Shown here: piece after piece, positions 32,962-45,936 of the stretch | Numbering within the stretch: the stretch's first letter is position 1 | Layout of the letters: every line of letters begins with the position of its first letter | Source: Melastoma dodecandrum | Lineage: Eukaryota; Streptophyta; Magnoliopsida; Myrtales; Melastomataceae | Reading direction: 5' to 3' | DNA: 64,000 nucleotides | Assembly: GCA_029817715.1 (NCBI GenBank) | Contig: JARUPY010000538.1 | Coordinates: forward strand, 4,898,001-4,962,000 | Position numbers and translations under genes: made by a program | The notes under the pieces: generated by a model | Seen by the model: only the letters and a program-made list of their open reading frames with translations | What the model was told of the DNA's origin: nothing | Databases searched by the model: none

Positions 32962-34059
32962 TCAAGCAGCCCGGCTAGCCTCCTCAAAGCGCTGCAACAT
33001 ATCGCAGTAGGGCGTCTCCCTAATGAAACCCCACTGCCTCCTCTGCACCTCCATCCTACAATTCTGTGCGAGTACGGACACATAATCCCTCTCGACCCTT
33101 CCTTCTATCGCCTCCCTCTTAGCACTTCCCGCCGGATAATCCTCACTGAACCTACTCCCAGATTTCACGTAATAGTCCACCCCTCTTGCCGTTGTGTACT
33201 TGTACTCATAGGTGTGGATCCTTGACAGCGAGTAAACTGGATCCGATGACGGCAAGAAGTTCAACAGCAGGATCAGTATCACCGGCAAAAGCTGTATTAG
33301 CATCCTAGCATTGAACCCTCCAGTACCATTATTATCTCCAGCATTCCCTTGGCGAAACCCGCCACCGCCAACCCCGAAATTAAAACCCCGAAACTGCGAG
33401 GTGGTGGTAGCCGGGTGCATCCCACCGAAGAAAAAGTTCCTGAAAATCTCGTCCGCATCGAATTCCGCCTCGTAATAGCCATTGAATCCTTGGCCACCAT
33501 GGGACCGTCTCACATCCCGAGTGTGGTAAACAGGCTCATCGGACCCTGAGATATCGTACGTCTTACGGCTCTCGGCATTGCTAAGGCACTGAAATGCCTT
33601 TGATACAAGCTTAAATGCTTCGTCGGCCCCAGGAGCCTGGTTCTTGTCAGGATGCACCTTCAAGGACAGCTTCCTGTACGACTTCCGGACGTCCTCGACC
33701 GAACAGCTCCTCTCAAGCCCTAGAATCTCATAGTAATCCTTTTTCTTCCTGATTTGCCGGACAATCGAAACTTGCTCCTCGGTAAAAGTAGCAGACGACG
33801 ACGCGGAAGTCGGGTCCGCTGCCGTCGCTGCAGCGGGAGCACGACGTCGGACTGAAGGCGGGGGTTCGGGCTCCGATCGATCGGCCTTGGGGGTGGGGTT
33901 CGCAGAGTCGATCTGCGAGATGAATTCCCCAACGGGGAGGGAGGGGTCGAGGCGAGCGGCCTTGGAGAGGAACTTGATTGCGCGGGGGTGGTCGCCGAGG
34001 TCGAGGGCCTCCTTGCCGATCTGGAAGCACTTGAGGGCATCATCCTTGTTGCCGTCCAT
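32962..34059 (-). CDS. DnaJ49-type (DNAJB12/14-like) J-domain protein, ER membrane
   Basis: Intronless gene of 365 residues, close to the length of Arabidopsis chaperone protein dnaJ 49. Residues 1-50 form a TPR-like helical start ([20 protein letters not shown]). A low-complexity linker follows, then the J domain at about 108-172 (YYEILGL...VHPDKN with HPD at 136-138). Next is a Gly/Phe-rich stretch. A single membrane helix at about 253-270 ([18 protein letters not shown]) precedes a C-terminal DUF1977 domain with [13 protein letters not shown] and [10 protein letters not shown]. The HPD triad is intact, so it should stimulate Hsp70. By analogy with DNAJB12 it sits in the ER membrane with the J domain in the cytosol and serves membrane-protein quality control. 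Confidence 0.92.
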   Translation of the reverse strand: MDGNKDDALKCFQIGKEALDLGDHPRAIKFLSKAARLDPSLPVGEFISQIDSANPTPKADRSEPEPPPSVRRRAPAAATAADPTSASSSATFTEEQVSIVRQIRKKKDYYEILGLERSCSVEDVRKSYRKLSLKVHPDKNQAPGADEAFKLVSKAFQCLSNAESRKTYDISGSDEPVYHTRDVRRSHGGQGFNGYYEAEFDADEIFRNFFFGGMHPATTTSQFRGFNFGVGGGGFRQGNAGDNNGTGGFNARMLIQLLPVILILLLNFLPSSDPVYSLSRIHTYEYKYTTARGVDYYVKSGSRFSEDYPAGSAKREAIEGRVERDYVSVLAQNCRMEVQRRQWGFIRETPYCDMLQRFEEASRAA

Positions 34060-34582
34060 GGCTTGGGGAGAAAGATTAGGGTAATCGATTCCCCGATCGG
34101 CAGAAACGGGGCCGACCCGCAGGGACGATCGGAGATCTGATCAACAACCGACGGTCATGGGATCGAATCGAAGCTAAAGAAAGGAAAAGGGGGAGGGGAG
34201 ATTTTCGCGTCGGAGAAGATGCCGAATGAGAGTCATTCTCGGATGGAAATCGAAGGAGCCGTTGATTGGGTAAGGGGAGGCGGACGGTTGGGATCTAATT
34301 TCGGATCCTCCGATCAACTAATCGTTACCGTTGATCTTCAAGTAGGGACACGACCACACACCGTCCGATAATATATGCACAAATTACATCGAGGGTTGTT
34401 CATGCAAGCAAACCACACTGTACAGATGTGCATCATAGAAAATGTCTTGAGCTTCAACCTCAAAAAATGTGACGAGCTTAAAACACTACACAAAAGACTT
34501 AGAAGACAACCTACGACGACCCCTTCTTCAAGGATCTCCCACAAAGGTTTTGGGTTCATTCACCTGGGCTCGATGCTTGCAG
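34060..34582. other. Intergenic between chaperone 5' end and helicase 3' end
   Basis: A short stretch with the chaperone promoter and the helicase 3' UTR. No other feature recognised. Confidence 0.45.
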
Positions 34583-37059
<2,477 letters not shown>

Positions 37060-37732
37060 AGCGACAGCGGGCGGCGGAATGGGAGAGGGAAGGAGGTGTC
37101 AGTGGATGAAGAAGGTGAATGGGTTGCGATTGGTCATTTCACCAATGGAAGGAAGGATTTGTTGATACTGAGAGGGGGGAGGAGGGGGATGGTGACGGTT
37201 GGGCTTCATGATAACATCAGCCGCATTCAGACAAAGACAGTTGTACGATGGACAACCCCGTCTTCCGGACATTAAGGCTGCTCCATCTCTGATTTTGTTC
37301 GTCATAATTAAACGTTATTTTTAATTAAAGCTTTTCGAGGTCGGGCGGTCTCGAGAATATGTAATAATTGTATATAGAGGCTAATAACATGGGGGGGGGA
37401 GGGGAGGGGACTCGGGTTTTTACCGCTGTCATTTGCGGCCACACCTGTCTAATCCGATGTCCCTCTCACAAACATATGTCATATATATTTATCTACTAGT
37501 GAGGCCGTTTTTCGTCACGTGGATTGCCCGCTGACTTCGACGTCCTGCGATCCGAAAGGGTGCCAAAATAGACATATTTTGACTCACATGAAATTCCTCC
37601 CCCACCCCCAGCCCAAACCGACGCAACCACACTTCGTTCTTCCTCACTCCCTCCCTTCCCCGTATAGCTCAAATCCCAATATCCGTAACCGTAACTACTT
37701 CCTCACTGAATTACGGATTTCTCCGGTAAGGG
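37060..37732. other. Intergenic, shared 5' region of two divergent loci
   Basis: It lies between the helicase start and the ethanolamine kinase relic. It contains a G-rich run near 37390. No other gene was recognised. Confidence 0.4.
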
Positions 37733-39560
37733 ATGGGAGCTGCTGTCGACGTCCGGGACGCCACCGAGGTGGCCAGGATAGCCGGCTGCCACCTCGCCGT
37801 CGACACCTCCCTCCCCCCGATATGACTCCTCTCCTCGTGTCCGTCCCTTCCGTTCACAACGTTTTCCTCAATCCCGGTTCTCGATTGCTGATCGCTAGGG
37901 TGTTTTTTTCTTAGCGCTGTGTAAGGAGCTGTTCGAGCGGTTGTCGGCCCTCAAGGATTCAAGATTCTCCATGGAGAAGGCCTCCGGCTGAATCACCAAA
38001 CCACGTGAGCTTTTTGTTGGCTGTTATTTTGCCGTGGTTGTTGCTGGTGCTTTTTAGCCTGTGTCTTTTGCTTCTGCGGAAGCGATTGTTGCGATTGCAA
38101 CGTTGAAGGTGTCCATGGAGGACGAATCGGAAAGGTCAACTCTGTTATGGTTCAACTGTACGGGCCTAATACGGAGTGTTTAGCTTCTTTGGAATAAGAT
38201 TGATGAGGAGAATGAATTATTATCCTGGTGCCGGAATAAATGTTTGTGGATCATATGGTTTTGGTTCTTTCGTTTGATCTACTGTGTTTAGGCTATCAAG
38301 CACCTTTCCGATGCAGGATTCAGTGCAAAGTTGCGGTCTGTATTTATTGCCGCATTCAGTCATTCATCAATGCCTGTACGTTCGCTCACACCATCAGGTA
38401 ACACAGTCTGCTACTGCTGGGATTGAGTTATAAAGTAAGTAGTTGTATTGCAGTAGTAATGAAATTCGTCCATTGAGTCACAACACGAGAAACATTCTTT
38501 GATTTCTGTGACCTTCTGTTTGATCGATCATATAAATGACTGTCCCAGCATTGTGTTGAAAGGATGGTTAAATTTGTCCTGCTTCAACCATTTAGGATTG
38601 TGACATCAACTCAAGTAAATAGTTGTATATAGAGAATCCGGTTTCTCGAAGGGATGCTCTTTGGCTGGAGTTGTTCTTCAGATGTACATTTTAACTTCCC
38701 GTGTTGCAGACAAGACATGAAGCGGCCGAAGGTGGTGGCTGAAATTGCCATGGAGCTGCAGAGATTCCATCGAGTGGATATCCAGGTTCTAAAGAACCAC
38801 AACTATGGAATGACATGCTCAAATTTTATAAGAAAGGTATTTTTGGTTGGATCGGATGAGGTGGTAGGAGGAAAGGATCTTCGTATTCCTAAGCCCCTCG
38901 TTTGATGCAGCATCTGATCTCACCTTTGATGAAAGTGCAAAGCAATACAACTACGAGACGATATCATTCGAGGAAATTCCCGATGAACTCGTACAGCCTG
39001 AGGTGGCTATTTTGATATCTGTTTACATGAGAATCATGGGATAGAAGCCTCCATATTATACGCCAGCATTGGACTAATCTTTGGACTAATCAGCTGTTGC
39101 AATGTGATCGACACAGGAATTAACAAGCCGTCTTAATGCTCCCGTTGTATTTGCACACAACGACTTGCTATGTGGCAATATCATGTTCAATGATGAAGAA
39201 GGTACATGTGCAAAGCCAGTTATTTCCTGACTAATGTAGCCATACATTGGCTCTGTGAATGCAAGCTGAAGTTTGCAGTCAATATGACAGCTTTCATTCG
39301 ATTTGTCTTTCCTCCTTGGCAGAGAAAATGTATTTCCATCGATTCCAAGTATGGTTCCTATAATTATAGGGTATGTATGACATAGGCAATCGCTTCAATG
39401 AATATGCAGGCTAAGATTGCCAATACACCTTGTAAGTACGTCTTCATGCTCGAGCACTTCTCGTATGATCTCAGTGCCCTCTACACTGTAAGTAGTGCCA
39501 GAAGAAATGACACTGTTGTTCATCTTGACTTGGATACCTATAAAGGAAGTCAACTTCGAA
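37733..39560 (+). pseudogene. Ethanolamine kinase (choline/ethanolamine kinase family) pseudogene
   Basis: Pieces run in the order of plant ethanolamine kinase (Arabidopsis EMB1187/At2g26830 type). Exon 1 starts at the ATG at 37733 (MGAAVDVRDATEVARIAGCH, then LAVDTSLPP). Next are LCKELFERL (37919), SVMVQLYGPNTEC (about 38140), AIKHLSDAGFSAKLRS (38292), KRPKVVAEIAMELQRFHRVD (38717), TFDESAKQYNYETISFEEIP (38930) and the Brenner motif VVFAHNDLLCGNIMFNDEE (39145). Last is YDIGNRFNEYAG (39380). Defects include a TGA in place of Gly in the ASG-ITK motif near 37990, stops after LPPI, a frame change in the FYEK region, and stops in the IDFEYGSYNYRG block. The C-terminal third is absent. The normal enzyme makes phosphoethanolamine for phosphatidylethanolamine synthesis. 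Confidence 0.85.
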
Positions 39561-40042
39561 CGAGCTATCGCTCCCTCCTCAGTAAACGCTCAATAACAGC
39601 AGTAGGGGTCACCACTCCCCCGGGGCCGCGTTCCTTCACCTCCTCCTTCCCGTCCTTACCGAAACCCTCCCCACGGCCACCGGCCCTGCTCTCGACGTCG
39701 GCCGTGTCCCCAGCCGACCCTGCTCACCCATCTCCGTCCATCCCTTCGTAATCCCCAAACTCTACCTGCTTAACTCTCCCAAATTAAATTCATATTACGG
39801 CAATATAATTTCCTGGACGATGACGAAAACTTCCTAATTTGATTATATATATATTCTCGGACCCTCAAATTATAATAAAATAAAATAAAAGCCAAGCGGA
39901 GACAGATGTGGCGGCTAAAGTTCAAAACAGGAAACTAAGCCTGTCTTTAAGATTGTGTTGCAAGAAAATTAAAGGTTACCGTTTACCATCTCTGCCTCTC
40001 CCTCCAGTTCTTTACTTGCAAGATTCACGGTCAGTCCTCGTG
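39561..40042. other. Intergenic, 5' flank of the response regulator gene
   Basis: The first part can be read as a Pro/Ser-rich stretch without known similarity. The part after 39780 is AT-rich and probably promoter. Confidence 0.4.
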
Positions 40043-41534
40043 ATGGCAAGCGTCCATTCTGATCCCCGAAACTGCATTCCTGCCCCGGGGCTCCACGTCC
40101 TTGCCGTCGACCATGATCTGGCCGCACTTCATATCCTGGAGAACATGCTCCTGCATTGCTCGTACCAAGGTTTCCTTCTCCTTCCCCTGCTTTTTGTTTT
40201 CTTATTGTCCTTGCCCTTTTCTTGATGAAGAAACGGGTTTCTTTCTTCCCTTCTCCTTCCCCGCACTTTGTTTTGTGTTTGTCCTGGGGAGCCCGTGTCT
40301 ACCCTTTTCTTGATTTCAGTCTAAGATTAGTAATTCGATGTCCCTGATTCGATGTATGATCTTGATTTGCCAGATTGTTAGATTGATTTCTGTCCGGTGG
40401 TTGTTAATCATTGTTGTCCTTCTGTCTTTTGTTTGTGTTCTGTCAATTCAGTGACTACATGCCATAGTGCAGAGGATGCGCTGTATCTGCTAAGGGAGAA
40501 CCACGCCCGTTACGATGTCCTTATCACCGAAATCCGACTTCCAGGGATGAGCGGATTTCAATTGCTGGAAGAGGCTTTGAAGCTATCGGACTTGCCGGTC
40601 ATATGTGAGTTTCCGTTCAAAATTCTAGGTCCATGTAACGACACTCGTTTTTGTTTTTCTTCTCCAGTGTTTTCGACAGATTTGGAACATGACACGGTTA
40701 AGGAAGGTTCAGGTGCTTCCTATGTTCTATCAAAGCCTATTTCAATGGACATCGTGAAGGTCATATGGCAACTTGCTTACCGCAATAAGCAAACCTTTGA
40801 TTTTTGGAAAGTGGGATCGGTTGATCTAATTGTGCCAATCAAAGGGTCTGAAGAGAAACGAGACTCTACAGGCATAAGCAAGAAGAAACAACGATACTCG
40901 TGGACCGAAGAGCGTCATAATTTATTTGTAGAGGCTCTCAAAGTTTTGGGCAATGATAGTACGTTGTCCTTTTTCCTTCAAACTTGTTTTTGTTTTTCCT
41001 TTCTTTTTTAATATCTCGAGGACAAGAGCTATGTTTATCCATCTTGACCATGTGTTGCCGAGACTAACGTATAAATCCTTGTTTTTCAATGCATAAAACA
41101 GAGGCTGTTCCATCAAAAATATGCAAGTACATGCAAAACCGACGGAATGACCCCTATCTTACTCGTCATGTCATCGCTAGTCACCTTCAGGTAAAGATTT
41201 GAAGGCCTTTTCATTTACCTTTTGTGCCGTTAGATGTTAGTGATCCTCTATATTGAGAAAAAGCTACATTGTACAGAAATTTCGAGGGATGAAATCAGAG
41301 AAACAAAGTGAATTGCCAGCTGCATCGGATGCACCTTACTGGAGGAACACTATTCAGCATACCTCGCCTTTGATGTATTCGGGAACACCATCTTCATATA
41401 GGATGCAGATGCAGATGCAGACGCAATCCCACATTCCTCCAGCAGATGAAGATACGTTGTACAGGGAGTTTTTCCAGATGGCTGACGATGAGCTTAGTCC
41501 CCTTGGAATCTCATATGTACAACAACCTTGTTAG
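40043..41534 (+). CDS. Type-B-like response regulator with pseudo-receiver (Glu at the phospho-site) and Myb-like domain
   Basis: Exons 40043-40169, 40452-40604, 40668-40958, 41102-41190 and 41277-41534 join in frame to 305 residues. Residues 18-125 are a receiver domain (HVLAVDHDLAALHILENMLL). The acid pocket is D23/D25, but the phospho-acceptor Asp is Glu69 (VLITEIRLPGMSGF, where type-B proteins have SDV). Lys116 of the KP motif is kept (VLSKPIS). After a linker comes a GARP/Myb-like B motif: KKKQRYSWTEERHNLFVEAL, then KAVPSKICKYMQNRRNDPYL and TRHVIASHLQKFR. The C-terminus is short, with a QMQMQTQ run. Type-B regulators activate cytokinin-response genes when phosphorylated. A Glu at this site may mimic phosphorylation or uncouple it. 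The domain order also resembles rice EHD1. No stops or frameshifts were seen. Confidence 0.88.
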
Positions 41535-41935
41535 TTACGACATGATCTGGGAGGAATCAAAGAAAATAGACACGAATCCTGAAAAAGAAATGTATTGTTT
41601 TCACGTTTTGGGAGTTGCAAGTGCTCTTTAGCTATTGTTAGTTTGTTTACAGCCTGGTCTTTTCATCTGATTAAGCTTTTGTTAACCTCTTCCCATCAAA
41701 GGCCAAAATGTTCACCGTCGATTACTTGGAATACTTCTTCTTGAGGCATAACGAGTGTAAGAGACTTACAGGGAGCTGCTTCTCCTTGGGAAAGGCATAC
41801 CTGGAGTTAACTAGATGGGACCTGAGTATTTGGAGTTTGCATACGTTTAAAACCAGGACCTAAGCCTGAATTACCTGACAGTGCACTACTATGTGACTCT
41901 TCAAGCGGCTTCATCCGGAGATGTTTGACCACAGG
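41535..41935. other. 3' flank of the response regulator gene
   Basis: Probably 3' UTR and spacer. No gene was recognised. Confidence 0.4.
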
Positions 41936-42328
41936 TTAGTCACCATCGTCCTCAGCTGCCCTTACCCTGACAGAGTCTCCCAAAGGTGCTCGCTGGAGGC
42001 CGTGTTGCTCCTGCCATCTGACTTTGAAACATCGACTACTGAGATGTTCATGTTGTACCTGATTATACATAGCTTCCCCATTCAGGGAGACAAGTGCAGC
42101 TGTCTCCAGAGCCTGGGAATTCCCCATGTGCATCTTGCTGTCGATGTGCTTGCTCCAAGGGTCGGTAACCTCATAGTAAACTCTTAACTTGCAATCTGAC
42201 GTGTACAGCTGACCATTTAAGGAGGCGCACGGGTTCCTCCATCCAGACACCATGCCATCGTACACCGAGAACCAACTGTCGGCATCCAGGTGATAGACCT
42301 CGCTGAGAACCTGCCGGCGCGCTAGCAT
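41936..42328 (-). pseudogene. F-box/kelch-repeat protein fragment
   Basis: An open stretch that reads LSEVYHLDADSWFSVYDGMV, SGWRNPCASLNGQLYTSDC, KLRVYYEVTDPWSKHIDSKM and later ALETAALVSLNGEA. This is the kelch part of plant F-box/kelch proteins of the At1g55270 type. F-box, first kelch units and C-terminus are all missing and the frame is lost after about residue 95, so it is a truncated copy. Confidence 0.7.
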
Positions 42329-42329
42329 T

Positions 42330-43074
42330 TCAAATGTTAAAAGTGGAAGTTTTTAGAAGTCAATCATTCTTCAAGGTCTAAATCAAGATGTCAAAGATTA
42401 TATGAAATGATATAGTAAGCTTTAGTGTCGTAATTTCATTATATTATTTATTTATTTTGATAAGATAACGTGACTTTTTATTTTATTTTTTTTTCTTCAT
42501 ATGCAATATTATGCAAGAACAGGAACTTTTAGAAGATTCGGAGAAGGAAGGTGAACATGAACATGATGATCATAACGAAGACGAAGCATCAGAAATAAAG
42601 GTGTTTTATGAAACACATAAAAAAAAAGGGGTACTTGGATCAATCCAAAGGCACGAGAAAACTCCAATAAACACTTATATTATTTGTCTAATACCATTTA
42701 TGCAGGAAGCAATGATAAATCTTTGGAAACAATCTCGAGTAGATGGATGAGATAGTTTTGCCAACAATTTAATTTGTCTTAATATTTTTTTGAAAAATAT
42801 ATAATTAATTATTAAATAAAAATTCACCTAATAATGATGAGTATGTTGATAATTTTCTTTGTCACAATAATCATAAGACTAATGAAATATTTACGTTGAG
42901 AATTTGATTTGTCACTATAATCACTTTTTTTTTGACAAAAACAAATTTGTAACTATAACTTAATAGGACGAGGAAATCATTACAAACTTAATGACAAGGA
43001 TATTTTTATTTTGATAAAATTAAATTATATGACGACAAAATATTTTATAGCAAAATAACAAATTTGTTGTAGTG
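42330..43074. mobile_element. CACTA (En/Spm) transposon remnant with one end
   Basis: The sequence ends TTTGTTGTAGTG at 43063-43074, the inverted form of the CACTACAACAAA terminus. Before it lie AT-rich subterminal repeats such as TTTGTCACTATAATCA (42896, 42911 and variants). A short frame at 42511-42750 (acidic, then EIKVFYETHKKKG) recalls the tail of plant En/Spm-type transposase genes, with low certainty. The other terminus was not found; the left boundary given is only where the kelch fragment ends. Confidence 0.5.
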
Positions 43075-43131
43075 CACTTTGGAGAGTCGCATTAACGTTC
43101 TCATAATCGTGTAACATGGTGACCATCATTT

Positions 43132-45066
43132 CTATAGTAGTTGTCGATATTTGGACATCTCCGGGCATCTATCGAGTTCGCGTAACATATCATACATTCG
43201 ACTGCTCCCGGGACGGGTCCGATCCCCGACGATAAACTCGCGGACCACACCATCTACCTCGATGGATGTACAACCGGGAACCTTCTTCATCCCCCTGTCC
43301 TTCAGGAAACCCCGTAATCTCGCCACTTCATCCCACCTCCTGGCTTTCGCGTACATATTCGATAGCAGCACGTAAGCTCCTTCGTTTTCTGGTTCTAGCT
43401 CAATAAGGCGCTTCGCAACGAGCTCTCCTAGCTCCAGCATTCCGTGAGTTCGACATGCATCGAGAAGAGAACCCCAGATAGCGGCGTCTGGTTGTATGTC
43501 CATGGTTGATATCAAGGCCTTTGCTTCATCAAGCATCCCGTTCTTGCCCAGAAGATCAATCATGCAACCATAATGCTCCAACTTCGGTATTATTCCATAA
43601 TCTCTAGTCATTGAACCAAAGTATTGCCCTCCGAGCTCAAGCAAGCCGGCGTGATTACATGCAGATAACAACCCGACGAACGTGACGTCGTCTGGTTTGA
43701 GTCCTTCGCTGACCATTTTGGAGAACAGTTCATTGGCTTTACTTGCTTTTCCGTGAATTGCCAATCCGGAGATCATTGCGTTCCACGAAGACAAACTCCG
43801 ATGCTTGAGGCCGCTAAAGATTTGTTCCGCTGTTTTCAGGTTCCCACACTTAGTATAAGCATCGATGAGACTAGTGAACAAGGACGGGTTCCGTAGATCC
43901 CCTGAGTTCTTGTCAATAAAAACGTGGATCCACTTCACGAGATCAAGAGCACCCAACGATCCACAAGACGGAAGGACATTCAACAGGGTGACGTCGTTAG
44001 GCTCAATACCCAACTTCAACATCTCCCTAAAGAGCTCGAGGGCCTTCCGGGACTGGTTCGCATGGGTGTAACCGCCGATCATTACGTTCCAAGAGATCAC
44101 GTCCTTCTGGACAGTGCTATCAAACAAGCCTCGAGCCATTTTTGGATCGCCGCACTTTGCATACATATCGATCATTGCATTGACAACCTTTGGGCTTGTT
44201 TCCATCTCGTGTTTTCCAGCGACAAACTCTGAATGGATCCACTTACCCAACGGAACATTGGCAGACTGAGCACAAGCAGAAAGAACACTGACAATTGTGC
44301 TCTCAGTCGGCGACAAATTCATCGCCATCATCTCCCTGAACAAATTCAAAGAATCATCGAACTGGCCACACTCGACGTGCCCAGCAATCATAGCATTCCA
44401 CGACACGACGTCTCTCACATGCATTTCCTCGAACAGTTCCCTGGCCAACCCTGGATCTCCCCTGTGAGCGTATCCCGATATCAATACAGTGAAAGAGATG
44501 GCATCCCTTCGCCCACTCCTATCAAAGATCCACCTTGCAGTTTCCAGTTCACCGCTCTTAGCGTAAATGTTAACGAGAGAAGTATGCACGAACGGGTCAG
44601 ACACAAGCCCCTGCTTCACGACCTGCGCATGAACCTGCTCCCCTTCATCGCAACAACCAACCTTTGAACAACACTTTAGCACAAAAGGGAAGGTATAAAA
44701 ATTCGGAACCACTCCACATTCCAACATGTTGACGTAAAACCCGATCCCCGCCTCGGATTCATCGCATAATGAAAAGCCCCTGAGGACCGTATTCCATATT
44801 AACAAGTTGGGCTCCTGAATCGCGTTGAAGATTCGTAGCCCGTAGGAGAGGTCACCATGGGGCGAAACGGAGCAGAACTCAACAAGCTTGCTGAGCGCGA
44901 ATTGGGTATGGTGTAGGCCAGACTTTATGGTCAGGGCGTGGACCTGCTTGAGATGGTCGATGCTGCTGCAGGTCGAAATTAGATTTAGGACAGGGTGGGA
45001 TCGGAGGATATCATAGGGAGGGTCAGCGTGCGGCGGAATGCAGACAGTCGACGGCGAAAGCAGCAT
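43132..45066 (-). CDS. PLS-class pentatricopeptide protein, OTP82-like, E/E+ type without DYW domain
   Basis: Intronless, 644 residues. From the start (PPYDILRSHPVLNLISTC; LKQVHALTIKSGLHHTQFAL) through the repeats (NLLIWNTVLRGF, DVVSWNAMIAGHVECG, DVISWNVMIGGYTHANQ, SLSSWNAMISGLAIHG) it follows Arabidopsis OTP82 nearly unit by unit. OTP82 is a chloroplast RNA-editing factor for ndhB and ndhG sites. The E and E+ motifs are present (MKKVPGCTSIEVDGVVREFI, then GDRTRP), but the protein stops at KYRQLL. OTP82 continues there into a DYW cytidine deaminase domain. The start gives a plausible short targeting peptide. RNA specificity and organelle are inferred from the similarity. A loss of DYW would require a partner deaminase. 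Confidence 0.9.
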   Translation of the reverse strand: MLLSPSTVCIPPHADPPYDILRSHPVLNLISTCSSIDHLKQVHALTIKSGLHHTQFALSKLVEFCSVSPHGDLSYGLRIFNAIQEPNLLIWNTVLRGFSLCDESEAGIGFYVNMLECGVVPNFYTFPFVLKCCSKVGCCDEGEQVHAQVVKQGLVSDPFVHTSLVNIYAKSGELETARWIFDRSGRRDAISFTVLISGYAHRGDPGLARELFEEMHVRDVVSWNAMIAGHVECGQFDDSLNLFREMMAMNLSPTESTIVSVLSACAQSANVPLGKWIHSEFVAGKHEMETSPKVVNAMIDMYAKCGDPKMARGLFDSTVQKDVISWNVMIGGYTHANQSRKALELFREMLKLGIEPNDVTLLNVLPSCGSLGALDLVKWIHVFIDKNSGDLRNPSLFTSLIDAYTKCGNLKTAEQIFSGLKHRSLSSWNAMISGLAIHGKASKANELFSKMVSEGLKPDDVTFVGLLSACNHAGLLELGGQYFGSMTRDYGIIPKLEHYGCMIDLLGKNGMLDEAKALISTMDIQPDAAIWGSLLDACRTHGMLELGELVAKRLIELEPENEGAYVLLSNMYAKARRWDEVARLRGFLKDRGMKKVPGCTSIEVDGVVREFIVGDRTRPGSSRMYDMLRELDRCPEMSKYRQLL

Positions 45067-45215
45067 TCTTTCCGGCTTGAGCGTGAGAAAGTTGAAGGGA
45101 GGGAAAAACTAGGGAGGACAGTTACAACGGTAATTTGAACTTTTGGATAAGATCCGGAACTGTTCGACGAAATGCCCGTGAGTGATTTTGCCATGTACAA
45201 CTTCCCACGTGATAT

Positions 45216-45500
45216 CTATCTTGCTTCTAAAATTGTCAGGCTTAACTCGTTTTTAGACTGATCGTGCTTCCGGGATGTGCAAGGTGAACTTAGGTGAGAG
45301 GAAAATGCTGGACGTTTGGTCGCGGGCAGACTTGAGTCGTCGCTGCTTAAGATCGAGATGACATCTGACCTACTAGGGCGATCTCGAGGGTGCTCCTGGA
45401 TGCACAACAGTCCAATGTTCAACCACATGAGGAATTTCTGATTTGATGCAGTTTCCGCCAATGCGGGGTCATGAGATCGGCTCCTTGATCAGTCGATCAA
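45216..45500 (-). pseudogene. Cysteine-rich receptor-like kinase, C-terminal relic (left of copia insertion)
   Basis: Reads NIGLLCIQEHPRDRPSRSDV, ISILSSDDSSLPATKRPAF, the kinase end of CRK/S-domain kinases. The upstream half lies across the copia element at 50817-51528, in the same orientation, so the element split one kinase locus. Stops and frame changes occur in both halves. Confidence 0.75.
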
Positions 45501-45548
45501 GACCAAAACAAAAGATCGCAGTGGTCAGAAAATGAATAATGCTAGTCC

Positions 45549-45888
45549 TGTGGACAATCATGAAGCGTAGCAGATGCAGGGTGAACAGTGGAATGAAACA
45601 GGGGAAAAGAGAAGAATTGAAAGGGCCTTCATGCAGTGGAGTGAAGGGCTTTGAAGCAAAGAGCATTTGATAGTTGAGCCAGAGGGCCTCATATGTTTAC
45701 GGACATTTAGTATGGAGGGCATATTAGTAATAGTTGAATCTGTTAGTTTGTTAAATGGGTCGTTGTACACAGAACAGGGAGAGCGCGGAGTTTGTTTTTC
45801 TGTTCTTCTTGAGCTTGGACGGTAGTGTAGCCGACTATGATGAAATCAATGAATGAAGGCGTTTTCTCGTCGGTTGTCTGAACCTTCA
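45549..45888 (+). repeat. Copia 5' LTR
   Basis: Starts TGTGGACAATCATGAAGCG and ends AACCTTCA; matches 50462-50801. The 3' LTR has TATGG where this one has TGTGG. Confidence 0.88.
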
Positions 45889-45900
45889 TGGTATCAGAGC
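45889..45900 (+). other. Primer-binding site (initiator tRNA-Met)
   Basis: TGGTATCAGAGC lies directly after the 5' LTR, the standard plant copia primer site. Confidence 0.92.
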
Positions 45901-45936
45901 GCGGCCAGTCGCCGGAGGTGAAGCAGTGACGACGGG

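Noticed and set aside
37519..37914. Plus-strand ORF of 131 codons over the ethanolamine kinase start
   Set aside because: The kinase reading MGAAVDVRDATEVARIAGCH starts at 37733 in another frame and matches a known family; the longer frame does not.
43151..44667. Plus-strand open frames over the PPR gene (e.g. 44233-44667)
   Set aside because: They are mirror frames of a conserved, intact minus-strand PPR gene and have no family similarity.
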